Source: Vanessa cardui
Taxonomy: Eukaryota > Arthropoda > Insecta > Lepidoptera > Nymphalidae
Assembly: GCF_905220365.1 (NCBI RefSeq)
Contig: NC_061134.1
Location: forward strand, 11,857,001 to 11,921,000
Direction of reading: 5' to 3'
Length of the DNA: 64,000 nucleotides
Below, in pieces: positions 24,124 through 39,100 of this stretch (positions are counted from its first letter, which is position 1; each line of letters begins with the position of its first letter). Below the pieces are notes generated by a model. The model was not told the DNA's origin. It did no database searches and saw nothing but the letters and a program-made list of their open reading frames with translations. The translations under genes were made by a program, and so were the position numbers.

Positions 24124-27100
24124 CTATAAAAAAATTAAGATTATTAAACCGACAGTAACAATCATAATAACGTAATTTTCTTATTAAAGCTAGCAGCTCG
24201 TCGTTGTTGATCAAGTTAAAGTAAGACTAAAATATACACATGTCAAATCATATTTTGGTTAATATGCAATATTGTAACGATATAAAGGGTCAGTATCGAT
24301 CTATTCCAATATATTATTATCAAATAAGTAATCAAAACATCTAAATCAAAATAAACTTTATTCGAGTAGGCTTTTACAAGCACTTTTGAATCGTCATTTT
24401 TGGTTCGGAAAGTTGATTCTACCGAAAAGAACCGGTAAGAAACTCAGTAGTCGCTCTTTTTCAGCATTTGAAAAATTCAAAGTCATCTTAGTTAAATACA
24501 ATTTTTTAAATTAATATACCCTTGGAAGTCAACAGGTATTAATTCCACGATTTTTTATGATCTATAAAATATAATGTATTTTATACTACAATAAAATGCT
24601 ATTTCTTATAAAGATATCATGTGTGTATATTTCTTAGGTAATAATTAATTTCCTGAACAACTCATAATTGAAAGGGAAGGACACTTTATGTATTAGTTTA
24701 TATACAGTTTATTTATGGGGTTTAGCATTAAGCATAAGAGATTTTCCGTTGCTCTTACCTGACACGCATCGTGCAACCCATTTGGGTCGCCAGCGCAGAT
24801 TTGTTCATCGGTGATCTCCCGGGGCAGTTTGAGCCAGTTTTGGTATGATTTCTTGCACGTATTCGTCGGTACGACAAATACGTCAGCCTTCAACAATTTG
24901 GGACTTTTCAGGTCTCCTAGTTTTTTCAAAATATTTTTTGTGATATAATGTATAATTAAAAAAACTGTGTTTTATTTTTAATAAAAAAAATATCAGTATT
25001 GGAGCAAGTTTAAAAAAAATTGTGTATGTTGACTATGCTGTATGCTTCCCAAAGAAAAATGTGGGCGGGCGGGCAGTATTTCGGTTCTAGTGCACGACAA
25101 TCGAACTACAAATATGGTATACAAAGAGGATTTAATCAAACTTTTTTTTTTATTCTGTATCAACTTCTACTCGACCAAAGCGGGCAACGGCCAGTTACAT
25201 ATAAAATCAGTAAAATCACACAAGAGGCACTTACTCGTTGCACTAGTCGTTCCCCAACCAGTTAGAGTCAACGGAATAGTTGGGTCTTCCTTGTTTGTGT
25301 ACAAGCAAATGGCATTTAAATTAGCCGACACTTCAATTGGTCTTTCTAATCTGTAATGAAATAAATATTATTCCTATACTTTTTATTTATTTTCACTCAT
25401 ATAATGTTACATTTTTAAATATAAAATACAAACATATAAAATATATTTAAAAATATAAAATACAGAGGCCAACCAGTGGCGGGAACAGGGTCCAAGCCAC
25501 CGGTGGTCAGGGCTCCAGAGAGAGGAACTTCCTCACAATACGAGCCGTGCCGAGGAGTACTGCCTTCTGCATCAGGCCCTTGACCCAGCTACCTAACGAG
25601 AGCCTCTTAAGGTGTTGGTCGAGGCTCTTGGCCATTAGGCCATTCACTGAAACAACTATCGGCACAATAACTGCTGTATCCACATCCCACATGTCGACAA
25701 CCTCGTGAGCTAAGTCAAGATATTTTATTTGTTTATCTTTCTCAGCCTTCACGAGATTCTCGTCATGAGGGATGGTGATGTCAACAATTATCGTGCGGCG
25801 CTCTGACCGATCTATCACCACTATATCAGGCTTGTTGGCAACAACAGTCCTGTCAGTGATTATAGATCGGTCCCAATACAGTGTGATATGACCATTCTCG
25901 AGAACTGGGTCGGGCACATACCTGTAGTATGGTACCTCTGATACCACAAGACCGTATCGAAGTGCAAGTTGTTGATGGATAATCTTGGCCACTTGATTAT
26001 GTCTGTGCAAATACTCTCCGTTAGCAAGACGAGAACAACCGGAAATAATATGTCTAAGGGATTCGCCCGGGGTGTGACACGCCCGACATATGTCCACCGT
26101 GCCATCCCTCACAATATATAGATATATATTGAATAATAGATAATTGTTCGTCATGATAACTTCGTCCATAATCGCACAGACAAAACCTTCGGTTTCACCA
26201 AATAGGTTACCGAACCGTAGCCAAGATACGGACGCCATAAAGTCCACATCGGGTCCATGAAGGGCCCGATAGAAGCGTCCGTGTAACTCCTTGCTCTTCC
26301 ATACCTCCTTGCGGTTCTCAGTACTTAGTACTATAGGCTTGCGCCAGTTCTCTTTGCCTAAGGAGAGCGGAGTTAGCCCCTTGTCCATTATAACTACATC
26401 TCGGTGCATATCCAAGTCAGTGTGGAGGAAATACTCCCTGAGTTTGTATACCTCACGGTTATGTAGGGTCTTGGCATTTAAAAAGCCACGGCCACCACAT
26501 CTCCGTGGGATGTACAATCTCATCACCGAAGACCGAGGATGATGCATTCGATATGCAGTCAGCAGGACACGGACTCTCCTATCCAAGGCGTCTAGTTCTT
26601 TTTGAGTCCACTTGAGTATGCCGAAAGAGTACATCAAGACCGGCATGACCCAACCATTGAAGGCGCGAACCTTATTGCCACCTGATAAAAGACTATTGAG
26701 TACCTTTTTCAGGCGACCAAAGAAACGCTCCTGCAATGATTGTTTCATGTCGGTCACATTGATGCCTAACGCTTCCGACATACCCAAGTATTTGTATGAT
26801 TCGTTTGCGGCCAGTGATTTAAAGTTTATGGAATCTGAAAGTTGTAATCCGTCAGATTCCATAATCTCTCCTCGCTTTACATGCATAACCGCGCATTTGT
26901 CAACTCCAAATTCCATTCTAATAGAATTACTAAAAGTTTCTGTTACCTTTAGTAACTCCACTAGTTGTGAATCTGAAGGTGCAAAGAGCTTTAAGTCATC
27001 CATGTAAAGTAGGTGGGATATTACTTTACCTCCTCTCCGCAAACGATAGCCCAGCCTTGACCTCTCCAACAGAGTACTTAGAGGGTTCAAGGCTAAACAA

Positions 27101-30100
27101 AACCACAATGGACTCAAACTATCGCCCTGGAATATTCCCCGCTCAATCCTTATCGGTTCGTCATTACTATGAATCGTTCGGCATCCTGGATAGCGAAGGA
27201 CTGTCCGCCATTGCCCCATACATGATCTCAAGAAACTGCATAGAGTTGTATCTAATTTATACAACTCCAGCACCCTCAAGAGCCATGTATGCGGCACGGA
27301 ATCATAGGCCTTCTTGTAATCTATCCAGCATGTCGACAGACTCTTTCGAGAACGACGAACCTGTTGGCTAATGGTCATATCAATGAGGAGTAGCTCCTTA
27401 GTGCCTCGTGATCCACCCCTACATCCATTCTGAGAGACGGACAAAATACTATTATTCTCTATGTGACTATTAATCTTATCTCTCAGAATGGAGGTAAGGA
27501 GCTTATAGACCGTACCGTTATTATTATTAGTACCTGTTGCAACGTAATGTAGTTTTCAAAAACAAAATGCGCTCTATTTTTGTCTCACTCATAATTCCCG
27601 ATGACACGACGATCTGACACGTAAATTAAAATATTAGGATCAAGCTTAACGTGCTCTAGATATTAAATGCCATATTTATAAAAAATGTTTTTTTTTTTCT
27701 TAATTAATTGTACTATTATAAGTATTAAGTTGTCTTATTTAACTAATAATTACGATTTATACGTAACAAGAAACCCGCCTCGGCTTCAGTGGCGGATTTA
27801 CAAATAGGCTAAGTAGGCTGTAGCCTAGGGCGGCAGATTTAGATTTAGATTTATTTGGCGGCCAAAGCCCAAATTTGTTGTTATCTTAGAGAAATAAAAA
27901 AAAAAACTTATAAGTATACATATTGCATCCGTAATCCGTATACTCGTCACTATATAGCGGGTTGAAAAAATAATCTGGTAACTGATAGAAATATCACCTA
28001 GTTTATAATCATACTTATAACGGGAAAAACCCGATGTAATGAGGACGTTAGAACCAAATCATAAATGTTGCAAAAAAAAGTAAGGGCGGCAAAAATTGAA
28101 TAACCTACTAGACTAATAGCGGCTAGCTAGCTAGCTTACTTGTATTATGACAATATACATATCTGCGACACAACAGCCTTAACTTCGAAATCCTATTATT
28201 GTTCCTTGACGAAAGAGAAAGTCGTTTTACCATAGCTATTAACTTGTGTAGTTGCTACTATAATGTAAATGTAAATCATTTTTATATGTTTTTTTAATAT
28301 AATATATGATTATATGTACTATATATGTACACGAACATTAAATTTATAATTTAGTCCAAAAAAATTACTACTCAACAACTACGAACGGTTCTGAGGTAAT
28401 GAAAAACGGTTGTGAAATATTTATTTGATTAAAATATCAGCTCAAATTTTCTAGATCAATTGAAATAAATTTTAAATTATAAATTATTTACTATTTAAGT
28501 AAGAGGGGGCTTTGTTTTAGGAGATTGTCGTTCATATCAATGAATTTGAATCATAAGTGGCCCATGCCACCTACTATGGAGTTGAAGCTTCATATCGAAT
28601 TTTATTCAATGTTCAATTTTTGAGCCGAGATGGCCAAGTGGTCAGAAAGCGTGCATCTTAACCGATGATTGCGAGTTCAAACCCAGGCAAGGAACACTGA
28701 ATATTTATGGACTTAATTTGTATATTTGTGTTGTTTATAATTTATCTCGTGCTCGGCGTTAAAGGAAAATCGTGAGGCAACCTTTATGTGTCTAATTTCA
28801 TATAAATACATTTGTATTCCATCAACCCGCATTGGAACAGCGTGGTAGATATGGCGATGAAGTCTTAGCCCAGCAATGGGAAATTTACAGGCTGTTGTTG
28901 TTGTTTGTTGCTTAGGCCGTAAAAGAGAAACAAACAGACTCGCAGATAGAGTTATTAATATTTACAATATTAGTATGGATAATTTTGACGGCCTCAGTGG
29001 TCGAGTAGTATGTGTACACCGGTTTTCATGGGTACGCCACTCCGAGGTCCCGGGTTCGATTCCCGGCCGAGTCGATGTTGAAAATTCATTAGTTTTCTAT
29101 GTTGTCTTGGGTCTGGGTGTTTGTGGTACCTTCGTTACTTCTGATTTTCCATAACACAAGTGCTTTAGCTACTTACATTGGGATTAGAGTAATGTATGTG
29201 ATGTTGTCCCATATTTATTTATTTATTAATATGTAAAGGCGTGCGCTGAAGCTTACTTTAACAATGCCAAGTCATGATACTTGGCGCTCCTCACGTAAGA
29301 CGGATGCTTGATAATCTTTTCTATCCTTATGTCCGTTTCTTTATTCCATTCATTACTTCCGATTTCTATAACTCCCACGCGAACTATGCTTGGCTCGATT
29401 CTGCAACGATTATTGTTATTTTAATTAATTTATTTTTATACTAAAATTCACTTTAAGGCAGGTACACATATCAGACAATTATACGAATTATTAGTAATCG
29501 AACCTTGCTCGCGTTTTAGTGTGTCTATTGTCATGTGTTAGGCAAAAAAATAGCCTTACTTTGGAGTTCAAGTTTGATTCATACCAAATTACATCAAATT
29601 CGGTTCACTGGTTTGGTTGTGAAAGAATGACAGACAGACAGACAGAGCTACTTTCATATTTATAATATTAAACCTCCGTGGTCGTTTCGTATGTACATCG
29701 GTTTCATGGGTCCACTCCGAGGTCCCGGGTTCGATAACAGACGAAACGATGTAGATTATCATTAGTTTTTTTATGTTGTCTTAGGTCTGGGTGTTTGGGA
29801 TACCGTCATTATTTCTGATTTTCCATAACACAAGTGCTTTAGCTACTTACATTGGGATCAGAGTAATGTATGTATGTGATGTCTCATATTTATTTATTTA
29901 TTTATTAAATGAGTTTCTTGTCGATTCTCATTTCCGAAGTGTTAAATATTATTCAAACATTCTTAGAAAAGCTTTTTTTAAATAACATATGGTAAATTAA
30001 TTGTGTTTAACGGTCAAATAACCTTCTAACCCTGTGTGGGGTACCGGAAATAAGCGCCGCAAAATATAAACACAAGAGGGAGGTCACATTACCGCACAAA

Positions 30101-33100
30101 CAGGTTGAAGTTACGACTGATCTATAAGAATATCTTCATTATCATTCCCATATGTTTAACCCGTTAAAAAGCAATTATATGGCATATTTTTTCAGCTGTC
30201 TGACGGCAATTTATCTTGGAATATTGTTACCCTTGCAAACAGGCCGCGAAAAAATCCTGAGATAGATCACTATATTCCGCCACCTCGAAAGGGCCTAAGA
30301 TGGATCACTTAAAATTAAAGAAGGTAAATTTGTTGTGCACTGTTTTTTTAAGAGATCCAAAGCCTCCTTAATTATTTAGGATACTACATACTACTGGTAA
30401 AGAACGAAAGAAACAAATTCGGGGGACTTTCGAGGTGAAGTCTTGATTGGACAAATTACCTTAAAAATATATTATTGTTTTACCCCCTAGAGCATCAATA
30501 CTTTGTAGAGCATTAAAAACAGAGCGCGATCGCCTGACAGACGTTTGTGTTTACTTTTTGGCGCAAACTTCATAGAATTGTCGTAAAATTTAGTTAGTTT
30601 TTGTAAGTTGACCCTACTGGTCGGTAAGAATACGTTATAGAAGAATTGTGTGATTGTAATTGTTATGTAAAATATTTTTTATAGAAATATGTAGCTGCCA
30701 TACAAATGTAATGTAAATACCATTGTTCGTAGTCTTTCTATCCGTAAAAAGTCAACATATGGAGGTCTGAATTACGCCTCGTAAACAAATTAACGATCCG
30801 TATTTAAAACGAATCGTTTCCTAACTAAAAATCAACAGTTCAAATAAAAAGCAAACACGTATTGTTGATCGAAGCGAATAGAACCACTTGATTGAGTTTG
30901 AATGATTATAATCTACGCTACGGGGTGAAATATTACTTATAAAAAAAGTTGCAAAAAAAAACTTTACCTCTCGAGATTATCAATACAATGAGCAGCCGTG
31001 ATGACGAAAGTCTTCGACACTAATGAGCCTCCACATAGGAACTTGTATCCATCGTTCATTTTATATCCAAGTGCTACCTGAAATAAAATAATTTAGTTTA
31101 AAAACTACTTAACTCACTAAATGGTTAACACACCTAACTGCTTAACACACCCAATTTCTTGATGATAGGGCTTTCTGCAAGCCCGTCTGGGTAGGTACCA
31201 CCCACTCATCAGTTATTCTACCGCCAAATAACAGTACTCAGTATTGTTGTGTTCCGGTTTCAAGGGTGTGTGAGAAAGTGTAAGGGACAAAACATGTTAG
31301 TTCCCAAGGTTGGTGGCACATTGACGATGTAAGGAATAGTTAATATTTCTTACAGCTTCATTGTCTATGGGTGATGGTGACCATCAGGTGGCCCATATGC
31401 TCGTCCGCCAATCTATACCATAAAAAAATTTTGTGATTAATACATTATCTATGTAGGTGAGATTACAGTTTTGTTTATTAATGTTTTATTTGTACCTATG
31501 TTAGTATATATTGTGGGTCAGTATCACTGCATCGTTGAACTTTTGACACCGGTGACATTATTATTGTACACATAACCAATACCAACAATTAATAAATATT
31601 CTTTCGATCGTTAATTATAAGTATTCAGAATAAAAACTTTTTTTATACATACATATTTATGCTTAGGAAATTGATTCCTTAATATTATCATTTGACAATG
31701 TTTTTTTCTGATCAATGAGCCAGTTTGACTACATGTTAGTATTACCAAAACCATTTCCCAGAATTGTGTCACTACCAATATTAATAGTCCAAATAGTCTG
31801 GATACAATGTCTGACACTGTCTGTAATACTTATAATACATATATGTACTCGGACAAGGTAGGCCAGGGCATGGGATCATTATTAAGTAAGAATTTGAAGC
31901 AAAAAGTAATTAACATTTGTAGTCCAGGGATTCCATACATAGAAATGATAAACAAAATTAAACAAACTAAATATAAGGAAAATTCTAATATTATAATTTT
32001 CTATGGAGATAGTTTATCAGTTAGGAAAAAAGATGTCTTAAAATCAATAAATATCCTTCTTGACATAAATAAAAATTATAGATGTAAATATTTACTATGT
32101 GCTTTCCCATATTCTAACTTACTAACGGAAGCACAAAATAAATACATCTATAATTTAAATCTATTTTTACATAGCATGACATGCCGTCATAGTGACGTAT
32201 TTATTAATTTTGACATAAATAAATTTATATTTAACTTTAAGCTGACATAGGATACAATGTACCTGCCACTTAAATATAAACGACATATAGCTACATTGTT
32301 AGCTTACAATATATTTGATCCAATTGTAGACACTACAATTAAAAAAAATATTATACCCTTGATTAGTAGTTGTGCTACTAACAATAATAAATTAAAAAAC
32401 TAAGCAATAAGACAACGGATAAGCACTATAAATATATTACTAGTATTGTACATCAGAATATACAGAGCTTATCCAGCAAAGATAACGAAATTGAATTATT
32501 TTTAAAGTACTATAATATTGACATATTTTGTATTAGCGAACACTGGATCTTGTCACATCAGCTACCACCTAGTATTAATAACTATAAATTGTCAAGTGCG
32601 TTCTTTAGAAAATTAACTAAACATGGAGGATCATTAATATACACAAAACAGAATATACATTGTAAAGAGCGAAAAGACATTGTGGATCTTTCAATAGAGC
32701 GCACTGTTGAACTGTCATGCGTGGAACTCGAGCATACTATAGCTATGTGCGTATACCGACCTCCACAATCGGATTTTAACCTTTTTGAATGTGTGATGGA
32801 GGACGCCCTTAAGCGAGTCTGTACTGGGCGAAAGAATATAGTTATTTGTGGAGATTTTAACATTGACATTTTAGTGCAATCTTCCATAAGTACTAGGTTC
32901 ATAAATTTATTTCAATCTTATAATCTAAATAACATATTTTGTGAACCTACAAGAATATCAGCGACTTCCGCAACCTGCATAGATAACGTGTTTTGTAGTT
33001 GTGAGGCCGTTAATAAGAAAATCTTATCAAACCTTACATCAGATCACTTTGGCCAAATGGTGTCAATAGGTATAAAAAAAATCAAAAGAAACGAAAAATC

Positions 33101-36100
33101 ACTTGTAGGCCAATTACTGTAAAAGGTTTAATCAACTTTAATAATGCTTTACACTGTAGCCTTCCAAAATTGAATCTTAGCTCAAATGATCCCAACTCTT
33201 TATATAATTCTCTTTTACAAGTAATTAATAACGAATTCAATAAAATATTTCAGTTAAAAACCTTTTATCAAAACAATGAAATGCAGTTCTCAGACTGGGC
33301 CACTACCGGTATCTATATAAGTCGAAATAAATTGTATGAGCTATATGAACTTAAGAAATATAATCGTGATTGTAAATTTATCAATTTTGTTAAAAAATAT
33401 TCCAAGTTATTTAAACAAGTTTGTCAAACAGCTCGTTCGTTGCATATTAAAAATAAAATCTTAAAATCTAATAATAAAATGAAAACTACTTGGGATATTA
33501 TAAGTTCGGAAACAGGTAGGTTGAAGTTTGATGCAGGGCAGTTATCCCTTAGTATAAAAGGCAAAATTGTAGGCAAAGATCTAGATGTGGCCAATGAATT
33601 CGAAGAATATTTCTCTAATATTCCTCTGAATATTACTAAAGGACTTAATGCGTCTCCTAATGTCGCTTTAGACCTACTCAAATGTTATGTTCCCCAGAAT
33701 GAGTTAGAATTTTCTTTTTTTTTTTTTTTTTTCTTTATTTAAAGAGTTTATTCGTTAAGACGAATATGCCAGCCACTCTGTAAAATTAACATTTGAGTAA
33801 TTAAAGTTAAGTTACTTAATACTACTTATGATATTACATTGACCTTCCTATTACTAAGGCCGACCTTAACTAATTTTATTAATTGAGAAGCTTTTTCTGT
33901 ATTGGGTTCCGCTAAAATAGTATTTAAGTATCCCACACATGATTTTAATTGAGATACAAATGGCATATTTTGTCTATAGTCCTCGTTCCGGGCACATTCT
34001 ATTATAATATGGAAGGCATCTTCTACCACGTTGCAAGCCGTACAATTCGGGGAATTAACTTTTCTCATTAAAAAAGCGAACTTATTCAAGGGAATATGTC
34101 CGGAACGGAGACGCATCATAATAGTTAAATCCGATCTATCAAACCGACTGTTATCAATCCAAGATGATTTAGGGGGTTGAGGCTGTATCGTTTTATACCA
34201 AATACCTTTCTCTTTGGATCTCTCGTCAAAGTATTCTTTCCACAACTCGCGGCAAGATTTTTTAATGATGTATGTGTAATCTGAACAAGAAGGATGTAAA
34301 TCTACTTCAATGCCATCATTACACGCTTCTCTTGCCAAGCGATCTGCTTTTTCATTACCGGCTACACCTACATGTGACGGAATCCACTGTAATACAACTA
34401 CCTTAGATGTAAAGTGCAATAGTAATTTCAGTATAGTATAAGCTATCGGGACGCCTCGAAAAGTCGAGGTACACCGAGCCAAGTGTTGAAGAGAAGTTTT
34501 CGAGTCTGTAAAGATTACAATTTTATCATGATCTATAGTCTCTATGTACGATAATGCTTCAGCTATAGCGAAAAGTTCCACATGCATAATAGATAACTCA
34601 TTTTTAATTTTGAATTTAAAACCATTTCCTAAACTATCGTCATAAAAGGCAGCCCCTGATCCATCTTTTTCTTTAGATCCATCTGTAAAAACCCGGTGAT
34701 ATGTATTATATTTATCCAAGTTTTGGGAGCAAATCACATTTATTTCTGACAAGTTATAATTACGTTTCGGTTTAGAAATTTCATTTATAAATTTAATATT
34801 ATTTGATAAATCAATATACGTAATCCAATTATTAAAAGAAAACATTTCTAATTGATTAGAAGTGCTAGGTGATATATCTTTAAATTTTTCAAAAGTAACA
34901 GCAAGTAGCGGTTTTTTCTTATGTCTCCAGTAGTTATTGTTGAGAAGAATAGCTAGTTCATTTAATACTTCATTAGTTTTATTGCACTGAAAGGATTTGA
35001 TTTTAAGAATATATTTTGCAGCCAAGAATTGTCTTCGAATAAATAAAGGTTGTAAACAGAGTTCTGATTCCATCACATGTATAGGAGTTGACTTTACAAA
35101 TCCACCTATAACACGCATAGATTGGTTTTGAATTTTATCCAACTTATTTAGATGTGACTTACAGCTATTGTCGTAGAGGAAGCTTGCATAATCTAGTCTG
35201 CTTCGAATAACTGATATGTAAAGGCGTCTAAGGTGCTTGGGATGTATGCCCCAACCGGGTCCAGATAATACTTTAAAGATGTTCAGAAACTTCATAACTT
35301 TGTTGCTAACATTATTAACATGTTTACCCCATCTTAAGGCACGATCCAGCCACAATCCCAAGTATTGAACATTATCTACTAATTCTAAATTAATACCATC
35401 AATTTTTAGGTCAGTGTAATTTCTTACAGATTTAGGCTTTCTAGTGAACAAACATACTTTACTCTTAAGTGGTGATACTTCCAAACCTATATCTAATAGT
35501 AATTTAGTAATAACATTTAGTGTCAGCTGTATATCTGACACAGCTTTGCTAACGTCTTTACACGTAACAAAAATAACAAAATCATCTGCGTATTGAGATA
35601 TACAAATATTGTTGTTAAAACTCTTACAAATATTAATAGTAGCGACATTAAATAAAAGTGGAGAGAGTGGATCTCCTTGAGCTAAACCACATCCAGTATA
35701 TCTGCAATTCATAAGATTATCAGTAAGGGTAATTAATCTTCTTTCTTTTAAAAAATTCCACAGATATGTACATAGTCGAGATCCTATTCCCATTTTATCT
35801 AAAAGTAATAATAAACTATTAATATTGACGTTATTGTACGCATTATTTACATCAATAAAGCACCCTAATGTAACTTGACCTTTGGTGAAACCTATTTGAA
35901 TTTTTGAGACCAAGTAGCTTAAACTGTCCGTGCAGGATCGATACTTTCTAAAACCGACCATGGACGGTGAAAACAAACCGTTTTTCTCTAGATACCACTC
36001 TAAACGCTTATTAATAATCATGTGAAATATTTTGCATAAACATGAGATTAATGCGATTGGTCTGAGCGAAGATACAGATGTAGAATCTCGACCAGGTTTT

Positions 36101-39100
36101 GCAATCGGGTGTATACGAATATAACGCCATTGATTTGGAATATAACTATACGTCAAAATTTGATTGTATAGAAGGGTCAAAATACGTTTACCATTAAGTG
36201 GCAAATTTTTAATCATGGAAAACGATATGTTATCACATCCTGGAGCTGTGTCAGAAGCCTTTGTACATTTTTCAATTTCATGTAATAAAATAGGTGATTC
36301 CAGTTTTACATTAAAAGTTGTAAATAAAGGTTGTTCAGGCATAACATAATCAGGACTTATACTACATAAAAGTTCATACGCTTGTTTCTTATTTACATAC
36401 CCTTTTTGGCTTTTGTACCCTTTCATCCATTTCATCTTCCTCCACATCTCATTTGTAGTAGTAACATGGTCTATTGACGAACAAAATTTATACCATCCTT
36501 CACTTTTAGCATGCCGACTGATTCTTTGAGCTGCATTCACTTTTTCTTGAAGAACAGTCAAATTATTTGGTGTGGGATTACGCCTAAAATTTCCTAAGGC
36601 TAAGCGACGTTCAGCTACTGCTCTTGACAGGTTGATATTCCAATAATGTTTCGGAACGAATACTACACCGGGGCTCTGACAAATTTTTATATAGGGTATA
36701 TATTTATCTGCAGCTCTGTTAATTTCCTCAACAAAACCGTCATAAGCGTTTTGAAAGCTGTCGGGCAATACGAAATTAGCGAATCTATCTTCAAGGAACT
36801 TGGTATATGAATTCCAGTCGGCCTTCTTAAAGTTTCTCTTTTTTACATAAGACGTTTGAAGTACAGAACTGGTTGATATTTTTATAATTATGTGGTCACT
36901 CCCTAACATTTCATTCAATGTGGTCCAATCATACTTTATTGCAACATCAGAAGTAACTATCGAGATATCCGGAGAAGACTGACGAAGTCTTCCGTTTACT
37001 AATTGGATACGAGTTGGGCTGTTGTCATTCAAGGTAATAAGGTTCAGACTTAACAAGGATGCAAATATTTGATTGCCTCTAGCGTCATTTCTATTTGACC
37101 AGGTAGTGTGGTGACCATTCAAGTCTCCAAGTAAAAGGGTTTTTGTAGTAAATAGTGAGAAAAGGAAATCCCAGTCTTGTTGGCATGTTCTAACAGAGGG
37201 GGGGCAATATATTGAAACTATATTTTCTATTACCTCGCAGTTAAACACCTTAATATGTAAGACTTCAATGTTACTGTTGTTGCTTCTTGTGTCTTGTATT
37301 TGAGCTTTAATAGAATTTTTAGTCAATATAGCCACACCACCATAACCATCACCCCTATCCTTACGGAAGATATTATAGCCGCTAACCCTCACATTAGAAT
37401 CTTCATTTAGCCATGTCTCAGTTAATGCAGCAATATGAACTTTTTCTATTTTTAAGAGGTGCTCAAATGATGTTAACTTATTTGTCAAACTTTGGCAATT
37501 CCATTGAAAAATATTTATTGTTAAGTGTTCGTTTCTGCCACTATCCATGGTTTAATATATGCAAAGAAAGGCAATTCTATTAAGTAGTGTTTTGCAAAGC
37601 AACATAATGAATTAAGTATTATTTTAATGCATGCTTCTATTTTTTTGTCTAAGGTTAACTGTTTATCCCATAATTTATCTCTGAGTTGTTTAAAAATTAA
37701 TTGCCACGTAATCTTCTGTTCAAACCTTGTGTTTTTTATTTCTGTGTTCTCTGTATAATTGTTCTCGTATTCACTTTCTGGTCCTGATTCATGAATTGTA
37801 TCTAAATTTCCGTCTAAATTATTTCCCGAATTTGTTTTATTTTCTTTCCTAGACTTCTTTATGCGTTTCTTCTCTTGGGGTTTTTCTTTACTACAAGTTT
37901 TCTTTAATACTTGAGCATACGTCCCTTCGCTCTGTTTAAAACAGGGCTCAACACTATCTTGATTATTATGTATATTATTATCGTTATTTCTAATTGTCAT
38001 AGAAGGTTGTGAATCATTATATCTTGGCTCTGGAGGGACATATATAGTTAAAGCTCTTTTATAGGTACAGTTGAATTCTGCCATAATTTCTCGAATACGT
38101 TTCTCTTTAATATAAATCGGGCATATACGAGCCAATGTCATATGTTTACCATGGCAGTTATTGCACTTAAATTCTGTCGTATCACAATTAGCATGAGAAC
38201 CACCACACTTAGGACAAATACATTTATTTGATGGACACATTTTGATTGTGTGTCCATATCTCCAGCATCTAGAACACTGTGTAACTGGGTAAATGTATGG
38301 GTTGACATTAGCAACCGTATCAAAGATATAAACCTTTGCTGGTAATGAAGTTCCCTTAAAACATATTCGCACGGCCTCCGATGGTTCCCATTGACCCGTA
38401 GCATTATTTCTATATTTCAATCTTTTAACTCCTGTTATCTCCATGTCACATTTTAAACTGTCTAATATTTCCTCCTCGGTAATTTCTAAATCAATGTCCT
38501 TGATGACTCCAAAAGATTGAGTAATTTCAAATGTTTTTTGGCATTTAAACCCGTTTTCTTTAAAAAAAGTGGATTCTAATAATTTATCCGCACTTATTTC
38601 GTTATTAAACTGCACAACTGCTTTAAACGCATTTATATATTTGACCCTCGTAATGTCTTTAATATTTTCTGATTTCAACATTTTCGCCAACTTAAACTGT
38701 TTAGGTATTTTTTCTACTGAGGTAATACTAATTTCAAAGTTGTAGTTCGAGATTCTATTCGAATCATTCGTACGAGCCACTTTCCCCCGTCTTGTAACGG
38801 TTAGCCATAGCTCATCCTGATCTGTACGTCTATCTCTTTTGTTGGGTCTTATTATATTATTCAAGTTTTCATTGTCTGATATCGTGTCTACTAATTCTTC
38901 CATGTCGCACATTCTCACATTTTCGCTATCCTTCATTATCTCACTGTAATCTTCCATCGTACATTCCACAATTTCGTTTTCACTCAATCGCTCATCTTCA
39001 TTAACGTTGCTAGCCATTTGTAAACAACATAACTAGGCGAGATAACGCTTCAATACAATCGAGCGGAACAATTTAAAGCCGGTATTCAATAAAACAGTAC

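Noticed and set aside
24693..24929. Reading the protease exon 9 region as an intronless gene starting at MKKLGDLKSP
   Set aside because: The Met lies upstream of a CTAG acceptor at 24917. Exons 8, 9 and 10 join in phase to give an unbroken S1A protease domain, so the ORF start is artificial.
26291..27371. Plus-strand ORFs of 83-134 codons
   Set aside because: They are opposite-strand shadows of the R4-like RT coding sequence.
30240..30340. Partly repeated 'gatagatcact / gatggatcact' text as a coding or regulatory repeat
   Set aside because: Only two imperfect instances, no open frame with splice sites, and no match to the repeat families in the window.
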